Positions 37,511-50,983 of a stretch of DNA of 64,000 nt are shown piece after piece. Below the pieces are notes generated by a model. The model was not told where the DNA came from and ran no database searches. It worked only from the letters and a program-made list of their open reading frames with translations. Source of the stretch: Paraspadella gotoi (taxonomy: Eukaryota; Chaetognatha); the NCBI GenBank assembly GCA_051294375.1, contig CM119268.1, forward strand, positions 2,725,292-2,789,291, given 5' to 3'. A program made the position numbers and the translations under genes. Numbering within the stretch: position 1 is the stretch's first letter; every line of letters begins with the position of its first letter.

Positions 37511-37698
37511 TTGACATTTGATTCGCGGAAAGAACAAAGGAAAATTCGATCGAGTTAATCGATGTTGAACAAAACAACAAAAAAAGAAAAAAAAACCACT
37601 TTGTACCTTTGTCGCCTTCAAAACGAGATAAAACACAAATGAAACCGCTTAAAACGATTTCGATTCTCGTCCGTCCAGGATTCGTTACGTCCGGGTCT

Positions 37699-38110
37699 TT
37701 CCTCCTCCTCCTCCTCCTCCTCCTCCTCCTCCTCCTCGATGGAATATAAATGGAAATCGGGGAAATTCAAAAACGCCAACAACTGACAGGGTCCCTCTNN
37801 NNNNNNNNNNNNNNNNNNNNNNNNNNNNNNNNNNNNNNNNNNNNNNNNNNNNNNNNNNNNNNNNNNNNNNNNNNNNNNNNNNNNNNNNNNNNNNNNNNNN
37901 NNNNNNNNNNNNNNNNNNNNNNNNNNNNNNNNNNNNNNNNNNNNNNNNNNNNNNNNNNNNNNNNNNNNNNNNNNNNNNNNNNNNNNNNNNNNNNNNNNNN
38001 NNNNNNNNNNNNNNNNNNNNNNNNNNNNNNNNNNNNNNNNNNNNNNNNNNNNNNNNNNNNNNNNNNNNNNNNNNNNNNNNNTCGTCGTCGTCGTCGTCGT
38101 CGTCGTCGTC
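37699..38110. repeat. (TCC)n, 283-N gap, then (GTC)n
   Basis: (TCC)n at 37699-37736 precedes the gap at 37799-38081. The gap opens straight into (GTC)n at 38082-38110, so the missing DNA is probably trinucleotide repeat. Confidence 0.9.
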
Positions 38111-38173
38111 ATCGCCAATCGTCCTTCTTTTGTTTGACTTCGTCCTTTAGTCAGTGAGTTGGTTCTATTGTAT

Positions 38174-38430
38174 AAAATTGGTACAAGCAATATAAAAATT
38201 ATCCATTCATTTAATAAATAAGCTATCTTACACCTGACTTTGGACAGGCTTTGGTGGTTTAAGGAATCCATCATTCTTACAAGATAATAACATAGCAGGT
38301 CCCTGCAAGCTTTCAATCAAGACTCTCTCACAGTCTCGTTTATTCACTCCCAGAGTACCTGGCTTCCCTATCAATAATATTTCAAAGAATGTTTCAATTG
38401 TATGAAAAGACCACTCCCTTAAGTATTAGA
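38174..38430 (-). repeat. Dispersed repeat family 1, copy B (inverted)
   Basis: Reverse-complement match to 3614-3876 over almost the full length, with small indels. It carries the reversed blocks TTGGTACAAG, TCCATTCATTTAATAAATAA, TGACTTTGGACAGGC, AGCAGGTCCCTGCA, AATCAAGACTCTCTC and AGTCTCGTTTATTCACTC. The two full copies define a unit of about 260 bp. Confidence 0.85.
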
Positions 38431-38577
38431 TCGGGGAATACTTATTGTACTCCGCACTAGCATCAAAATACAAGGAGCTGAATTTTATGAAATTGGTACA
38501 ATTATCAACAAAACTTTTTATATATAAAAATTATTTATATCATCCCCGAATCCATGAGCGTCTCTTAATTGAATGTG

Positions 38578-38608
38578 GACGACGACGACGACGACGACGA
38601 CGACGACA
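38578..38608. repeat. (GAC)n trinucleotide repeat
   Basis: Perfect GAC triplets, followed by AGACA-rich DNA to 38690. Confidence 0.9.
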
Positions 38609-38619
38609 ATAAGAACGCT

Positions 38620-39844
38620 ACCGGCGAAAACGAGAGACAGACAAAGACAAAGAGACAGACAAGACGATAGACAGACTGGAGGGTAAACGATTGCAACTCC
38701 AATGTCCGAGTCAAGAACTTCTAAGATAAACTCGAGACCAGTTACTCCAACCTTCACAAATCACGACAAAGAATACCACGACCCCCCCTCCACCACTACA
38801 CATCCCACATCCCACAACGTCGCCGCAGTCATCGTCGCAGACAACCCCGTCCACGATTTTACGACGCGAAAATAAATCGAGCGAAAAAAAATGTTTTTGT
38901 GGATCAAAAATATTGGGAAAAAAAGGAGAAAAAAAAAGGGAAAAAAAAGGGAGATGCGAATTCCGACATAAATCGTCGAGTGGCGGAGAATAAATAAAAC
39001 GGGGACTTGTTGTTGTTGTTGTTGTTATTATTTGTTGTTTATTGTTATTTTGTTATTATTGCTTTTAAATAAATAGGTACAACGAACTTTGTTGTCGTCG
39101 TTGTTATCGTTTTGTTTTTTAGTTTTGTGGTTTTGTTATTTTGTTATTTAAAAAATGAAAAAAGGACCTCGTCGTAATCGTTCTTTTTGTTGTTGTTTGA
39201 CCTTTAATTTTGTGTTGTTGTTGTCGGTGAGAAACTAGTGAAGGAAGGTGACATTATCGATCGTTTGAAAGTTTTTATGGTGAAGATAGGTTGGTAAGGT
39301 TCTTGGGTAAGTTTAAGGCCAAGAAGTGTGGGGTCAGGAAAGTTCATCGAACATAAAGAGGAAATTTTTTAGTGAACTTGAGGAAGAAGAACATAAGATG
39401 AACGGGAGAGAGGGTGAAGGGTTAAGATGCTGTAAGGAGAGAGAGAAGAAAATAAATGAGGGGGAAGAAGAGGAAAGAGGGAAAGAAGAGGAAAAGGAAA
39501 AAAGAAAGGAGAGGGAAAAGGAGAAAAGAGAGAGAGAAAGATGAAAGAGAGAGAGAACAGGTAAGGGATGAGAGAAAAAGAGAGAGGAAAGAGGAAAGAA
39601 ATTAGAAGGAAATGGAAAGAAGAGAAATGAGAGAGAAAAAGAGAAGAGAGAGTGAAGAGGAAAAGGATAATATAGATAATAGATAATATGTTGTGTCATT
39701 AATTGTGAAATTGTGAAAATTTGCGATAGAGTGCCAGAAAGAATAATATGCAGCTGTGAAATAAGGAGAGATTTTTACATGTGAGTTGAGTACACACTGA
39801 TAGGGACAGCGCATTGGCAGCCGTGGAATTCCGAATGAGAGAGA
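38620..39844. other. No gene seen; (TTG)n and purine-rich DNA
   Basis: TTG/TTA repeats at 39007-39060, then a long A/G-biased strand at 39350-39660 that leaves Lys/Glu-rich or Phe/Leu/Ser-rich frames open. No domain recognised. Confidence 0.5.
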
Positions 39845-40541
39845 NNNNNNNNNNNNNNNNNNNNNNNNNNNNNNNNNNNNNNNNNNNNNNNNNNNNNNNN
39901 NNNNNNNNNNNNNNNNNNNNNNNNNNNNNNNNNNNNNNNNNNNNNNNNNNNNNNNNNNNNNNNNNNNNNNNNNNNNNNNNNNNNNNNNNNNNNNNNNNNN
40001 NNNNNNNNNNNNNNNNNNNNNNNNNNNNNNNNNNNNNNNNNNNNNNNNNNNNNNNNNNNNNNNNNNNNNNNNNNNNNNNNNNNNNNNNNNNNNNNNNNNN
40101 NNNNNNNNNNNNNNNNNNNNNNNNNNNNNNNNNNNNNNNNNNNNNNNNNNNNNNNNNNNNNNNNNNNNNNNNNNNNNNNNNNNNNNNNNNNNNNNNNNNN
40201 NNNNNNNNNNNNNNNNNNNNNNNNNNNNNNNNNNNNNNNNNNNNNNNNNNNNNNNNNNNNNNNNNNNNNNNNNNNNNNNNNNNNNNNNNNNNNNNNNNNN
40301 NNNNNNNNNNNNNNNNNNNNNNNNNNNNNNNNNNNNNNNNNNNNNNNNNNNNNNNNNNNNNNNNNNNNNNNNNNNNNNNNNNNNNNNNNNNNNNNNNNNN
40401 NNNNNNNNNNNNNNNNNNNNNNNNNNNNNNNNNNNNNNNNNNNNNNNNNNNNNNNNNNNNNNNNNNNNNNNNNNNNNNNNNNNNNNNNNNNNNNNNNNNN
40501 NNNNNNNNNNNNNNNNNNNNNNNNNNNNNNNNNNNNNNNNN
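39845..40541. other. Sized scaffold gap (697 N)
   Basis: The largest gap in the window. It follows a GAGAGAGA start on the left, so a GA array probably lies inside. Confidence 0.98.
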
Positions 40542-41732
<1,191 letters not shown>

Positions 41733-41757
41733 NNNNNNNNNNNNNNNNNNNNNNNNN
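41733..41757. other. 25-N scaffold gap
   Basis: Placeholder-sized gap between a poly-T run and T-rich sequence, at the end of the local duplication. Confidence 0.98.
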
Positions 41758-41759
41758 TT

Positions 41760-43220
41760 TTCTTTCTTTTTTTATTACTTTCTTTTTTTATTTTTCGGTC
41801 TCCTTTGTTTTCTTTTTTTTTTCTCATTTGTTTTATACTTTTTTTTCTTCTTTACTTTTTTGAGACTTTGTCAGTCGATCTTTCACTTGCTCTATTTCTT
41901 GGTGGTTGTCTCGTCTTTTTCGTGTCAGTTGTCATGTTCTTTTTTATGACAACGTTTAAAAGTCGTTTGTAAAACAGTCTTTAACTTGTCTACGAAATTT
42001 TATTGTTTACTTTTTATTCTTGAGAATTTGTCTTCTTTTTTTTCTTCAAAAATCATTTTTGTAGAAATAATCACATCAATTCGTTTAGCGTTGATCCCGA
42101 ACAACTTCATTCCGCCAAGTTAACGGGTACCAACTGTCTAAATAAATTCCGGCGCATTACTTTCAAGTTTCGATCTATTTATTTATCTACTTATTTCAAA
42201 AAAATGTTAAAAACGCGATGAACGATTTTTTTTCACGAGAAAAAGAAGAAAAAGAAAAGAAAAGAAAAAGTAAACCGAATTTATTTCTTTCCGTAAATTT
42301 TAGGGTTGAAAACGAAAATCGATACTTTTTTTTGTTCGACGGATAATTTTTTGGAAAAAAAACATTATATTTTTCTTCGTTGATTTCGAATCTCGAATGA
42401 TTTGGATTCCTGGTTTCTCGAAAATCAAAATGCCGCCATTTCCGGGAAAAGAAACATATATTCGAGGCCCGGAACCCGGAAAGGGGGGGAGTGGGTTGAG
42501 GGGAGGGGGGGTAGCGGGTCGGACGGGGGTTGTCGTTGGGGGGAGGGAACAGTCTACAGAAAAAGAGTATTTATGAATGGATTGGAATTTGGAGAAATGA
42601 GAAAAGGCAGAAATAAAGGAGTTGAGTCACTAAGGTGGAGAGTCGAGCGAGGCAAAGAATCATAGGGATACGAAAAGGTAGGGGTCAGGGGTTTCAGTCG
42701 AGCGGTTGAGGGTTGAGTTTAGGGGGTCTGGGGCTTGAGATGAGCGGTTGAGGGTTGAGTTGAGATGAGAAAAGCGTTGGAATCTCAGAGGTAAAGCGAT
42801 CGATCGCCGAGGGAAATGAGATTTTCACGATTCGATGAAAACTCGAAGTCAGAAAAAATAGAATGAAGAGGAAAGAATAAAAAGAAAAGAATTAAAAATA
42901 AAAGGATGACGAGCAAAGAGAAGGTAGCAAAAAAAACCGTAAAAGGTAAGTCAAATAGGTAATCAAAGCTTAAACTCACCCAAAATTGTCAAGATGAAAA
43001 TCCGAGCGGCGAAATTACTGTAATTTATGAAATTCATTTTCCGTTTAATTTCCTTTCGTTTTTCGCTTTTTTGAGACGTGACATTTTTATTCCGACTGAT
43101 GAAAGTGCATTTGTTATCACTGTCCGTTTCGTCCCTACGTTTTCTTTCTCTTTCTCTTTCACTTTCACTTTCACTTTCGTTCGAAGTTCCGAATTTCTCA
43201 CGACGCGAATGGAGTTTCTC
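41760..43220. other. No gene seen; T-rich then G-rich DNA
   Basis: T-rich at 41760-42050, then a G-rich strand at 42480-42560 and GGTTGAGGGTTGAG repeats at about 42704-42765. Frames are low complexity. Confidence 0.5.
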
Positions 43221-43231
43221 CTTCCGCCGGC

Positions 43232-43308
43232 ACGAATTCATCGTTTCACACGAATTCATCGTTTCACACGAATTCATCGTTTCACACGAATTCATCGTTT
43301 CACACGAA
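43232..43308. repeat. 18-bp tandem repeat, four copies
   Basis: Units of CGAATTCATCGTTTCACA, nearly perfect, so recently amplified. Being six codons long, it keeps frames open (RIHRFT on +, CETMNS on -). Confidence 0.9.
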
Positions 43309-43679
43309 CGCATTTTGAGGAACAACATTTTATATTTTTTAGTTTATTTTTTTGTTTGTTCGTTCGTTTTACGAACGAAACGATCGGCGCGGCGTCGACG
43401 AACGACGAACGATGACGACGACGAAGAAAAAAACTTTCTTTACCCGAAAGAAAAAGAAATTGTGAAGAGTAAAGTCGCCTTTGTGAAATTCATCACGGAA
43501 TAATTTGACGGTAAAGAGCGATTTAGAAAGATTGGCAAAGAAAGATTGAGACGGTACAAATGTCTCGGTAGACGATTGACTATTCGTGACGCGTCACGCG
43601 GGTTAAACGTAACCTCTCGCTCGAGTGGACAGTAGACCGACTACGATTTCCTATAATTCGATTCAGCGCGCGTCGATCT

Positions 43680-43712
43680 AGAGAGAGAGCGAGAGAGAGA
43701 GAGAGAGAGAGA
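43680..43712. repeat. (GA)n microsatellite
   Basis: GA tract with one GC interruption near its start. Confidence 0.9.
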
Positions 43713-46400
43713 AACGGAAAGAGTGAGATGGAGAGTGAGTCAGCGAAATTTCCGACGCGATTTTTGCATTTATGGCGAAGAGTTCGTCGTACGATGTTCG
43801 TCTTCCGATTCTTGACGGATTCACGGCGAAAAATACGACGATTTCTAAGGCGAAGACGACGAAGACGACTAAGACGACGAAGTCAAAGACGATCGTCGCG
43901 CCCTCCCGCGGGGGATTTCGAGTTCAAGCGCCTCACGTTTCGACGCTTCGACTCTAACTTCCGTGAAGTCGACGACCGAAAAGGAAAAAAAAATTGGCCG
44001 AAGATCACGATTCACGTGTGAAAATCGAAAAAAAACATGACGGGTTTCGTGAAAGAAAAAAGAAGTTCACCCGAAATTCACGCGAAGTTCACGCGAAATT
44101 CACTCACAATTTCGGTGAAGAAGAAGATGAAGTCGAGTTTTCGTCGTTAATGCGATTTTGCTTTTTCGCGTTTAATTCGGTCGTTAACGAAATTTGTTGA
44201 TTCGTTCATCGACTTCAAGAGAGAGAGAGAAGGCAGGAAAGAGAGAGAGAAGAGACGACGAGGAGAGAAGACTGAGGAGAGAGGAGGAGAGAGAGAGAGA
44301 GAGTACGACGCGAGACATAGACCAGAGAAGAGAGAGAGACGAGAGAGAGAATTAATGATGTCGCTTTGAATCTCGAGAAATCGTGGGACCCGACGCGAGT
44401 TTTTTAAGGACCCCACTGGAGATGCTGGCAAAGAGAGAAAAAATATGAGAACGAATTACATCCGGGTTTTTATCCCAAATATAAACAATATGGCCGCCGA
44501 TCGAAATAAACGGATAAAATTTTATTCAAGTTTAAAAATTGTACCGTGAGTTAGATTTTAAGGAATCAAGGAATATAAAAAAAATTTTCATTTAAAAATA
44601 TTCTTTTATTTTTCCCTTAGATTGCGTAATAAGAATAGATAATCCAAAAATTTCTTATCTGGTCCCTTTGACGCGCGGGCTAAAAATAGTTTAGGTTAAG
44701 GAAGTAAATTGCCTGTCCAAATTTTATTCTCATCGAAAACATTTCAAAATACCACATTATACTAAGGGAAACTGCCGATAAAAAAAGGGAAGTTATTTTT
44801 ATTTGTGTTTTTTATTTTCGAAGTTCGAAGGATTATTCGTCGAGCGAAAATTCAGAAATAGAAAAATAAAGAGCAGGAAAAAAAATAGGAAATGAAAAAA
44901 GGAAATAAAAAATGTCTGAAGGGATTCGAAAAACAGAATTTTGATATGCAAATGATTGTGAGAGAGAGAGCAGAAATCAGAGGAGAGAGAGATCGACGAG
45001 GGAGCGAATAGCATGAGAAGAGAGAGAGAGGAGCACTCGAGAGAGAGAGACGAGAGAGAGCAGAGAGAGAGAATTTATATACGGCAGAACTGATTCAAAA
45101 GAATATAAATAGACAGACGGTTCACGCACAGAATCGTCGAATGTCGAACGTTTAGAAAAAAAAAAGGATATGTGAGAGAGAGAGAGAGAGAGAGAGAAGA
45201 GAGGAAGAGAAGAGAGGAGAGAGGAGAGAGAGAGAGAGAGAGAGACGAGGAGAGAGAGAGAGAAATATCGCACATTAAAAACGGTTTAGAACGATTATCT
45301 CTTCTTTAATTCGGAAAAGGTGATAAAAATGTGTCGGACGCAACAGAAAAAAACGAAGAGAAAGAGAGGAAAGAGTAGAGACGAGAGAGAGAGAGAGAGA
45401 GAGAGAAGAGACGGATGAGAAGAGAGAGAGGAAGAGAGATGAGAGCATCGACGAGAAGAGAGAGATAGACGACAGACCCAAAAAGCTTGGTGAGCTGATC
45501 AACGAAAAAGAGAAGAAAATCTAGAAGCAAATTTATTGTAAAAACATCCAGAGGCGAAAATGAGGGAGAAAAACGGAGAAAAAAAGAGAGAGAGAGAGAG
45601 AGAGAGATACGAAAGGAGAGAAAGAAAGATAGAGAGCGAGAGCGAGAGAGAGAGAGAGAAAGAGAAGCAGAAATACGTTAGCACTGAATGGACGAGGAAG
45701 GAAGAGGAGGAGGAGGAGGAGGTGGAGGAGGAGGAGGAGGAGTAAGAAGAGGAGGATGAGTCGGCCTCGCAACGAGAAGAGCAAGACGAAGAAGGGCGAC
45801 GTGAATAAATTTCTCTCCTTTTTTTACTTTTTTTTTTGCAAAAGAGAAAGAAAAAAATGTATAGGTAGAAGAAAATGATGAAAATAATATCGTTGACTTG
45901 AAAGTAAAAAAAATGCAAAGAAAGTAGGAAATTCTGATAAGAATTAGATATTTAATTTGTAATATGAAAGAAGAAGCATAATGAAGAGAAGAGACAAAGT
46001 GAGAAAAAATGAATCTAATCTTTTTATTCATTTGAAAAGCAAAACTAAAAAAAAAAATATCAAAATAAATTGGAATAACCTTTTATAGATACCGTGGTCA
46101 GATACTTTGAATAGAAAAAGGAGATAAGAGGAAAGAAAAAAAAACTAGAGGGCGTAATTGGCAAATTAAAAAAAAAGGAAAGAGAAAACGAGGAAAAGAA
46201 AAGGAAAAAAGTAAGAGAAACGAAATTATTTTAATAATGTTTTCGTAGTGATATTGTTATTTAATTTATCTAGCGAAAATCCTAAACTTGGAATGTCCAA
46301 AGGGGCAAGATACCTTATTAATTTTATGAGCGGTTGTACCAATTTCACGCGTTTATCCAATTTAAAGTATGAGAATCTGTGGACGCCAAAAAAGTTGAAG
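43713..46400. other. No gene seen; scattered GA-rich blocks
   Basis: GA-rich blocks lie at 44217-44350, 44958-45072, 45173-45262, 45376-45475 and 45586-45665, and (GGA)n at 45700-45742. GAAGACGACGAAGACGAC triplets occur at 43850-43890. The frames here are RERE/SLSL or poly-Arg/Lys and not gene-like. Confidence 0.5.
46288..46352 (+). repeat. Dispersed repeat family 1, short fragment
   Basis: TGTCCAAAGGGGCAAGATA, TTATTAATTTTATGA and GTTGTACCAATTTCA follow the order seen at 3809-3876. Only the terminal part is present. Confidence 0.5.
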
Positions 46401-46403
46401 AAA

Positions 46404-46453
46404 AATCTCATAAATCTCATAAATCTCATAAATCTCATAAATCTCATAAATCT
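46404..46453. repeat. 9-bp tandem repeat (ATAAATCTC)
   Basis: About 5.5 perfect units. Three codons long, giving NLI on + and RFM on -. Confidence 0.95.
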
Positions 46454-46459
46454 AGCAAT

Positions 46460-47700
46460 TGAGTCAATGTAGTTAATCGTATCTGTTAAACACCCAACGT
46501 TATACATTACGGTGTAAGAAGAGACCTGACCAATAGGCCGGAACAGGTTGAAAACTAGAAGTTCTCTCAAATAAATAATGGTTAAGTGACTGTTAGAGAA
46601 TATGAAAATAAAAATAATTTTTAATAAGCGCACGGAAGCATTTAAAGATTATTTTATTACTATATAAAATTTTTAATTTTTTTTTTTAATTTTTCAATTT
46701 TTTTAATAATTCTGGTAGAGCTTTAAAAGCTCTATAGGAATCCGTTCTTAAAAAAAAAGTTTAAAAAAAAATTGTCATTTGTTATATGTTAATAAATATT
46801 TAAAAGCTTCAGTGCAACAACCCAATGAACTAATTTAAAACGTTGCATTGAAAATCGATTTAGTAATAGAAGGAAAAAAGTATTTTTTTTGAGAGAACTA
46901 GAAGTTATAAAAACTGTTCAATTTTGGCCCGCCTTACTGACCAGGTCCATTAACTTTCAACTTCTGGGTACAAATGAAAAAAAAAAAGAATGGGGAGAGA
47001 AAAAATTCAAAAAGTTTTTGTTTCAGGGATTTTTTTTTGTCGTCGTTGTCGTCGTCGTCGTTATCGTCGTTTTTTATCTTCGTCGTAATACTCGTCGGCT
47101 TCGTCGTCGCCCTCTCGCGTGATAAAAACGATTAATCATCTTTAATGAAAAAAAAGGGCAATCACGTCGAATATGATTTATATTTTTACGAAAATCTTCG
47201 TCTCTATCGGTTTTTTTTTTTATTTATAACAAATTTTTTACGGAACAATATATAAAAAAAAATATGAAGGGAGAAACAGAAATAAAAAACAAAAAGAAAA
47301 GAAAAAAGATGAAAGAAAGAAGGAAAAAAAAAACAGAAAGAGAGGTCGTAATTCTCTTCTCTATTCCGTCTCGACATACGAGCGGCGGGGCGGCCCACCT
47401 TCGTCGACTCGACCGACACCGAAAATTCATAATAATTAGTCGCCCCAAAAACCAGGCGAGTAATTTACGATCGGAGCTTCGGATTTTTGAGTTCCCCTGT
47501 CGTCGTCGTCGTCGTTCGTCGTTCGTCGTTCGTCGTTCGTCATTGTTCGTCGTTGTTCGTTGTTTGTCGTCGTCGTCGTTCGTCGTCGTCACTGTCGCTT
47601 TTCTTATTTTGATCGTTGTTGACTTTGTCCAATGTCCATTTTATCGCCGTTGTCGTCGTCGTGCAGTCTAGTCATTTTTTCCGCATTGTCCTAGTATTTA
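46460..47700. other. No gene seen; AT-rich then GTC-rich DNA
   Basis: AT-rich to about 47030, then GTC/CGTT trinucleotide patches at 47039-47090 and 47497-47590. TCGTTCGTCGTTCGTCGTTC at 47516 is a 7-bp sub-repeat. Confidence 0.5.
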
Positions 47701-47704
47701 CTAA

Positions 47705-47947
47705 TGTTTCCAGTCTGTTTCCAGTCTGTTTCCAGTCTATTTCCAGTGTTCCATCGTTTCCAGTCTGTTTCCATTCTGTCGTCTGTTCCAGTCTGTTTCC
47801 AGTCTGTTTCCAGTCTTTTCCAGTCTATTTTCTCAGTCTGTTTCCAGTCGTTTCAGTCTGTTTCCTGTCTGTTTCCAGTCTGTTTCCAGTCTGTTTCCAG
47901 TCTGTTTCCAGTCTGTTTCCAGTCTGTTTCCAGTCTGTTTCCAGTCT
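47705..47947. repeat. 11-bp tandem repeat (TTTCCAGTCTG)
   Basis: About twenty units, the last eight (about 47860-47947) nearly perfect and the 5' ones interrupted by partial units. On + it reads FPVCFQSVSSL because 11 bp cycles through three frames, so the 188-codon frame at 47616-48182 is a repeat artefact. Confidence 0.95.
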
Positions 47948-48304
47948 CCCATATTATTATATAGTCAATTTCGTCCAGTCGTCGTCCTATAGATTTAGAG
48001 TCAATTTATTTTTTTTACAATTCTTGTCATCTGCTACGAAAAAGGAAGGTGTCATCATTTTATTCGTCGTTCGTCATCTTCGTCGTTCGTCGTCGTCGTC
48101 GTCGTCGTTTTCGTTAAGCCGATTTGTCAAAGGACTTCTTCAATCGCGCCTCTTTCCGTCTAAATTTAGATTCTTCGTTTAAACATCTTCGGGATTCGTC
48201 GTCGTCGTCGTCGTCATATTTACATTAAGATTGAGCAGGTCAGCTTTCCAAACGTCGTGTCATAACTTTCATCGCAATCATCAAATCATCATCTGGATGA
48301 GACG

Positions 48305-48354
48305 AGAGACGAGAGAGAGAGAGAGAGAGAAGAGCGAGAGAGAAGAGGAGAGAT

Positions 48355-48414
<60 letters not shown>
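48305..48414. repeat. (GA)n microsatellite
   Basis: Interrupted GA tract, then a long perfect stretch from about 48358 to 48412. Confidence 0.95.
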
Positions 48415-48416
<2 letters not shown>

Positions 48417-48489
48417 TAATAAAATTAAACCATCCAGATACTCTCAACTCATTCCTCCGTGAAAAATTCCCGCGCCACCGACTCTGCTA

Positions 48490-48490
<1 letters not shown>

Positions 48491-48528
<38 letters not shown>

Positions 48529-48530
48529 AC
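48491..48530. repeat. (GCC)n trinucleotide repeat
   Basis: About 13 perfect GCC triplets. It could encode poly-Ala, but no flanking coding frame is evident. Confidence 0.95.
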
Positions 48531-49046
48531 GTCCAGCGTGAAACGGGTGAACGGAAAACCGGGTGAACCGTTTAACGCGGACTCGGTTATCACAACATTC
48601 GATCCAAGTTATCATAACATCGATCCCAGTTATCATAACTCCAATCCGGTTTGTGACACCCGCATATAAATCCAGTTATAATATCGCGGTGAAGTCCAAC
48701 TTTAAAAAAAAGGCGCCTCCTTTGATTTTTATCTTTTAATTTTTTTTTTATTGGAAAGAAGAGAGTGAAAGGAAGAGTGGGTAGTCACCCCGCCCAAGAG
48801 TGGAATTCGGGGAGAACAGAGGCCCAAGGAGGTGGACCGGGGCGGTCAAAGGGAAGGGCAGAGGGATGCTTGGCTGCGGAACTTAAAAGATGAAAAAATT
48901 GGGGAAGAGGTCAAAAAGGTAAGGTAAGGTACGGTTCCCTTCCGACCGATAATCATGAACGAACTCATCCGATCAACGATTTCATTCTAGGTCAAAAAAT
49001 TTCTAAAGATTTATTTGGGACTTCAAAATCGTTTTTGGTCCGTATA

Positions 49047-49238
49047 TGTCCGCATTATGTGCGGCCGAATTCGTCCTTCCACTGTTTGTCCGCATTATGT
49101 GCGGCCGAATATGTCCTTCCTTCGTTTGTCCGCATTATGAGCGGCCAAGTTTGTCCTTCCCATTTTTGTCCGCAATATGTGCGGCCAAGTTTGTCATTCC
49201 CATGTTTGTCCTCATTATGTGCGGCCGAATTTGGCTTC
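49047..49238 (+). repeat. Five tandem copies of a 40-bp unit carrying an inverted repeat
   Basis: Units start at 49047, 49087, 49127, 49167 and 49207, spaced exactly 40 bp. Each carries CCGCATTATGTGCGG, or a form with a single change, a 5-bp stem (CCGCA/TGCGG) around TTATG. Next comes GCCGAAT or GCCAAGT, then a TGTCCTTCC-like block. No indels separate the copies. This is not CRISPR: there are no distinct spacers. Confidence 0.9.
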
Positions 49239-49365
49239 TTTTTCCGTTTCAATTTTCAATCTCACATTTCTGCATTGTTTATGCTGTTTCTACCTCGTCC
49301 TGTGTCATTCATATCTCATTTTCTTTTCTTCTTCTTTTTCTCTTTTCAAATTCTTTTCTTTCTTC

Positions 49366-49402
49366 CTCCTCCTCCTCCTCCTCCTCCTCCTCCTCCTCCT
49401 CC
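49366..49402. repeat. (TCC)n trinucleotide repeat
   Basis: About twelve perfect TCC triplets, followed by (GAC)n-rich DNA at 49448-49500 and 49680-49720. Confidence 0.95.
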
Positions 49403-49880
49403 TAATATTTCATCTCTCAACTTCGAAGGAGCATGAAATTGAGAGAAAACGACGACGACGACAACGACGACGTCGATGGTCGCGACGACGACGACGATAA
49501 CGACGACTACATTGACGAAGATGACCGCGACAATGGAAACGACATATTCAATGACACTGATGAAGATGATGATGATAAAATAACTCACAACATCCTCACT
49601 CGAAACGACCAACGGTGGCTCAATATTGACGATGATAATTAACGAGGGGAAAAACGATTTTGACAACATTGACCATCGAGACGACGACGACGAAAACGAC
49701 GACGATAACGACGACGACGATCCCAACCGGGCGCGACTGGTCGAGTGGGGAAAAACCTCGTAAATCGATCCTCCTTGAAAAAAAATGACAGAAATTCGGG
49801 AATCTGAACGAGTGAGAGATTTGTGACGTTTCTCTTCTCTCCCGGACGGAGGTTAAACACTCGCCCTTGAATCACTGGGC

Positions 49881-49881
<1 letters not shown>

Positions 49882-49952
<71 letters not shown>

Positions 49953-49953
49953 C
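49882..49953. repeat. (GA)n microsatellite
   Basis: GA tract with two AGA slips near 49918-49925. Confidence 0.95.
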
Positions 49954-50372
49954 GTTGACAGGATGATCCGTGATGAAATGTTGCCAATGAAGATTTAAAT
50001 GACGGAACTGTCAAATGTGACGCTCGACAAAGCGACGTGACAATCACGCAACATCGTCGTGACATTTGATTTGGCTGAGATGCTTACAGTTTGGTGAAAT
50101 GTTTATTTAGTCAGAAGCGAACGAGTGAGAGTGAGATGACAAGGGACAAAAAGTTAGGGCGAATCCAAGATGTTAATTCTTTCATTTTCTTTCTAATTTT
50201 TTTGTTTTCATTTTTACTTTATTAAAGCTTGTAACGGATTTTCGTGCATTAGAAATGTTTTTATACGAATTAGTTAGTTTTAAAAATAAAAGTAGTAAAG
50301 GGAAGTTAAAATAAATCAAAATAGCCAAAAGGCGCTCATTATATCAAGAAAGTGACAGAAGTAAAAAAAGCT

Positions 50373-50423
<51 letters not shown>

Positions 50424-50983
50424 CAAAGAAGACAAAGACAGACAAAGAGGCTCGAGAAGCAGACGCGGATTTTAACTGATTATATCAAATTTTTACTATC
50501 TAATTTGGCTACTCTTTTTATCCTTAGCAAACTTTCTCCCTTCTAATGTTTAGCCTCACGCGATAACTCTCTTCCTCTCCCTACGTGTTTTCCCTTAATT
50601 TTCTTTATTTAGAAAAAAAAAAGGTTTAACCTTTCCTCTGTCCCTTTTATTTCTCTTCTTTTTTTTACCTTCTTTTTGTCCCTTCCTCTTACGCATCTAT
50701 TTGTGTGTTAAAAAGGAGAAACGAAAAAAAAGGCTAGCGGACGCGACCTCTATTGAAGAACAACTGAAGAACAACTGAAGAACAAAAAAAGGAAAGAAAA
50801 TAGAAATCATAAAAAAGACAAACAAAAGAACAGGGGGACTAAAGAAGAAGAAGAAGCAGAAATAAAAAATAGTTAAAAAGGCAAAGAGGAATAAAACAAA
50901 ATAGCAATCCAATAAAAAAAAGAAGCGAAGAGTCTTGACGACGACGACGGGAGAAAGAAGACTGGCACGCCGCCCGGGGAGAA
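49954..50983. other. No gene seen; includes (GA)n at 50374-50419
   Basis: AT-rich DNA with one GA microsatellite. Short repeats include GAAGAACAACT at 50753-50780. No coding signal. Confidence 0.55.

Noticed and set aside
47616-48182. 188-codon frame with a repeated Phe-Pro-Val-Cys pattern
   Set aside because: Entirely explained by the 11-bp tandem repeat and flanking GTC triplets.
49047-49238. CRISPR-like array
   Set aside because: Units abut with no unique spacers, no cas genes are present, and the genome is eukaryotic; it is a minisatellite.
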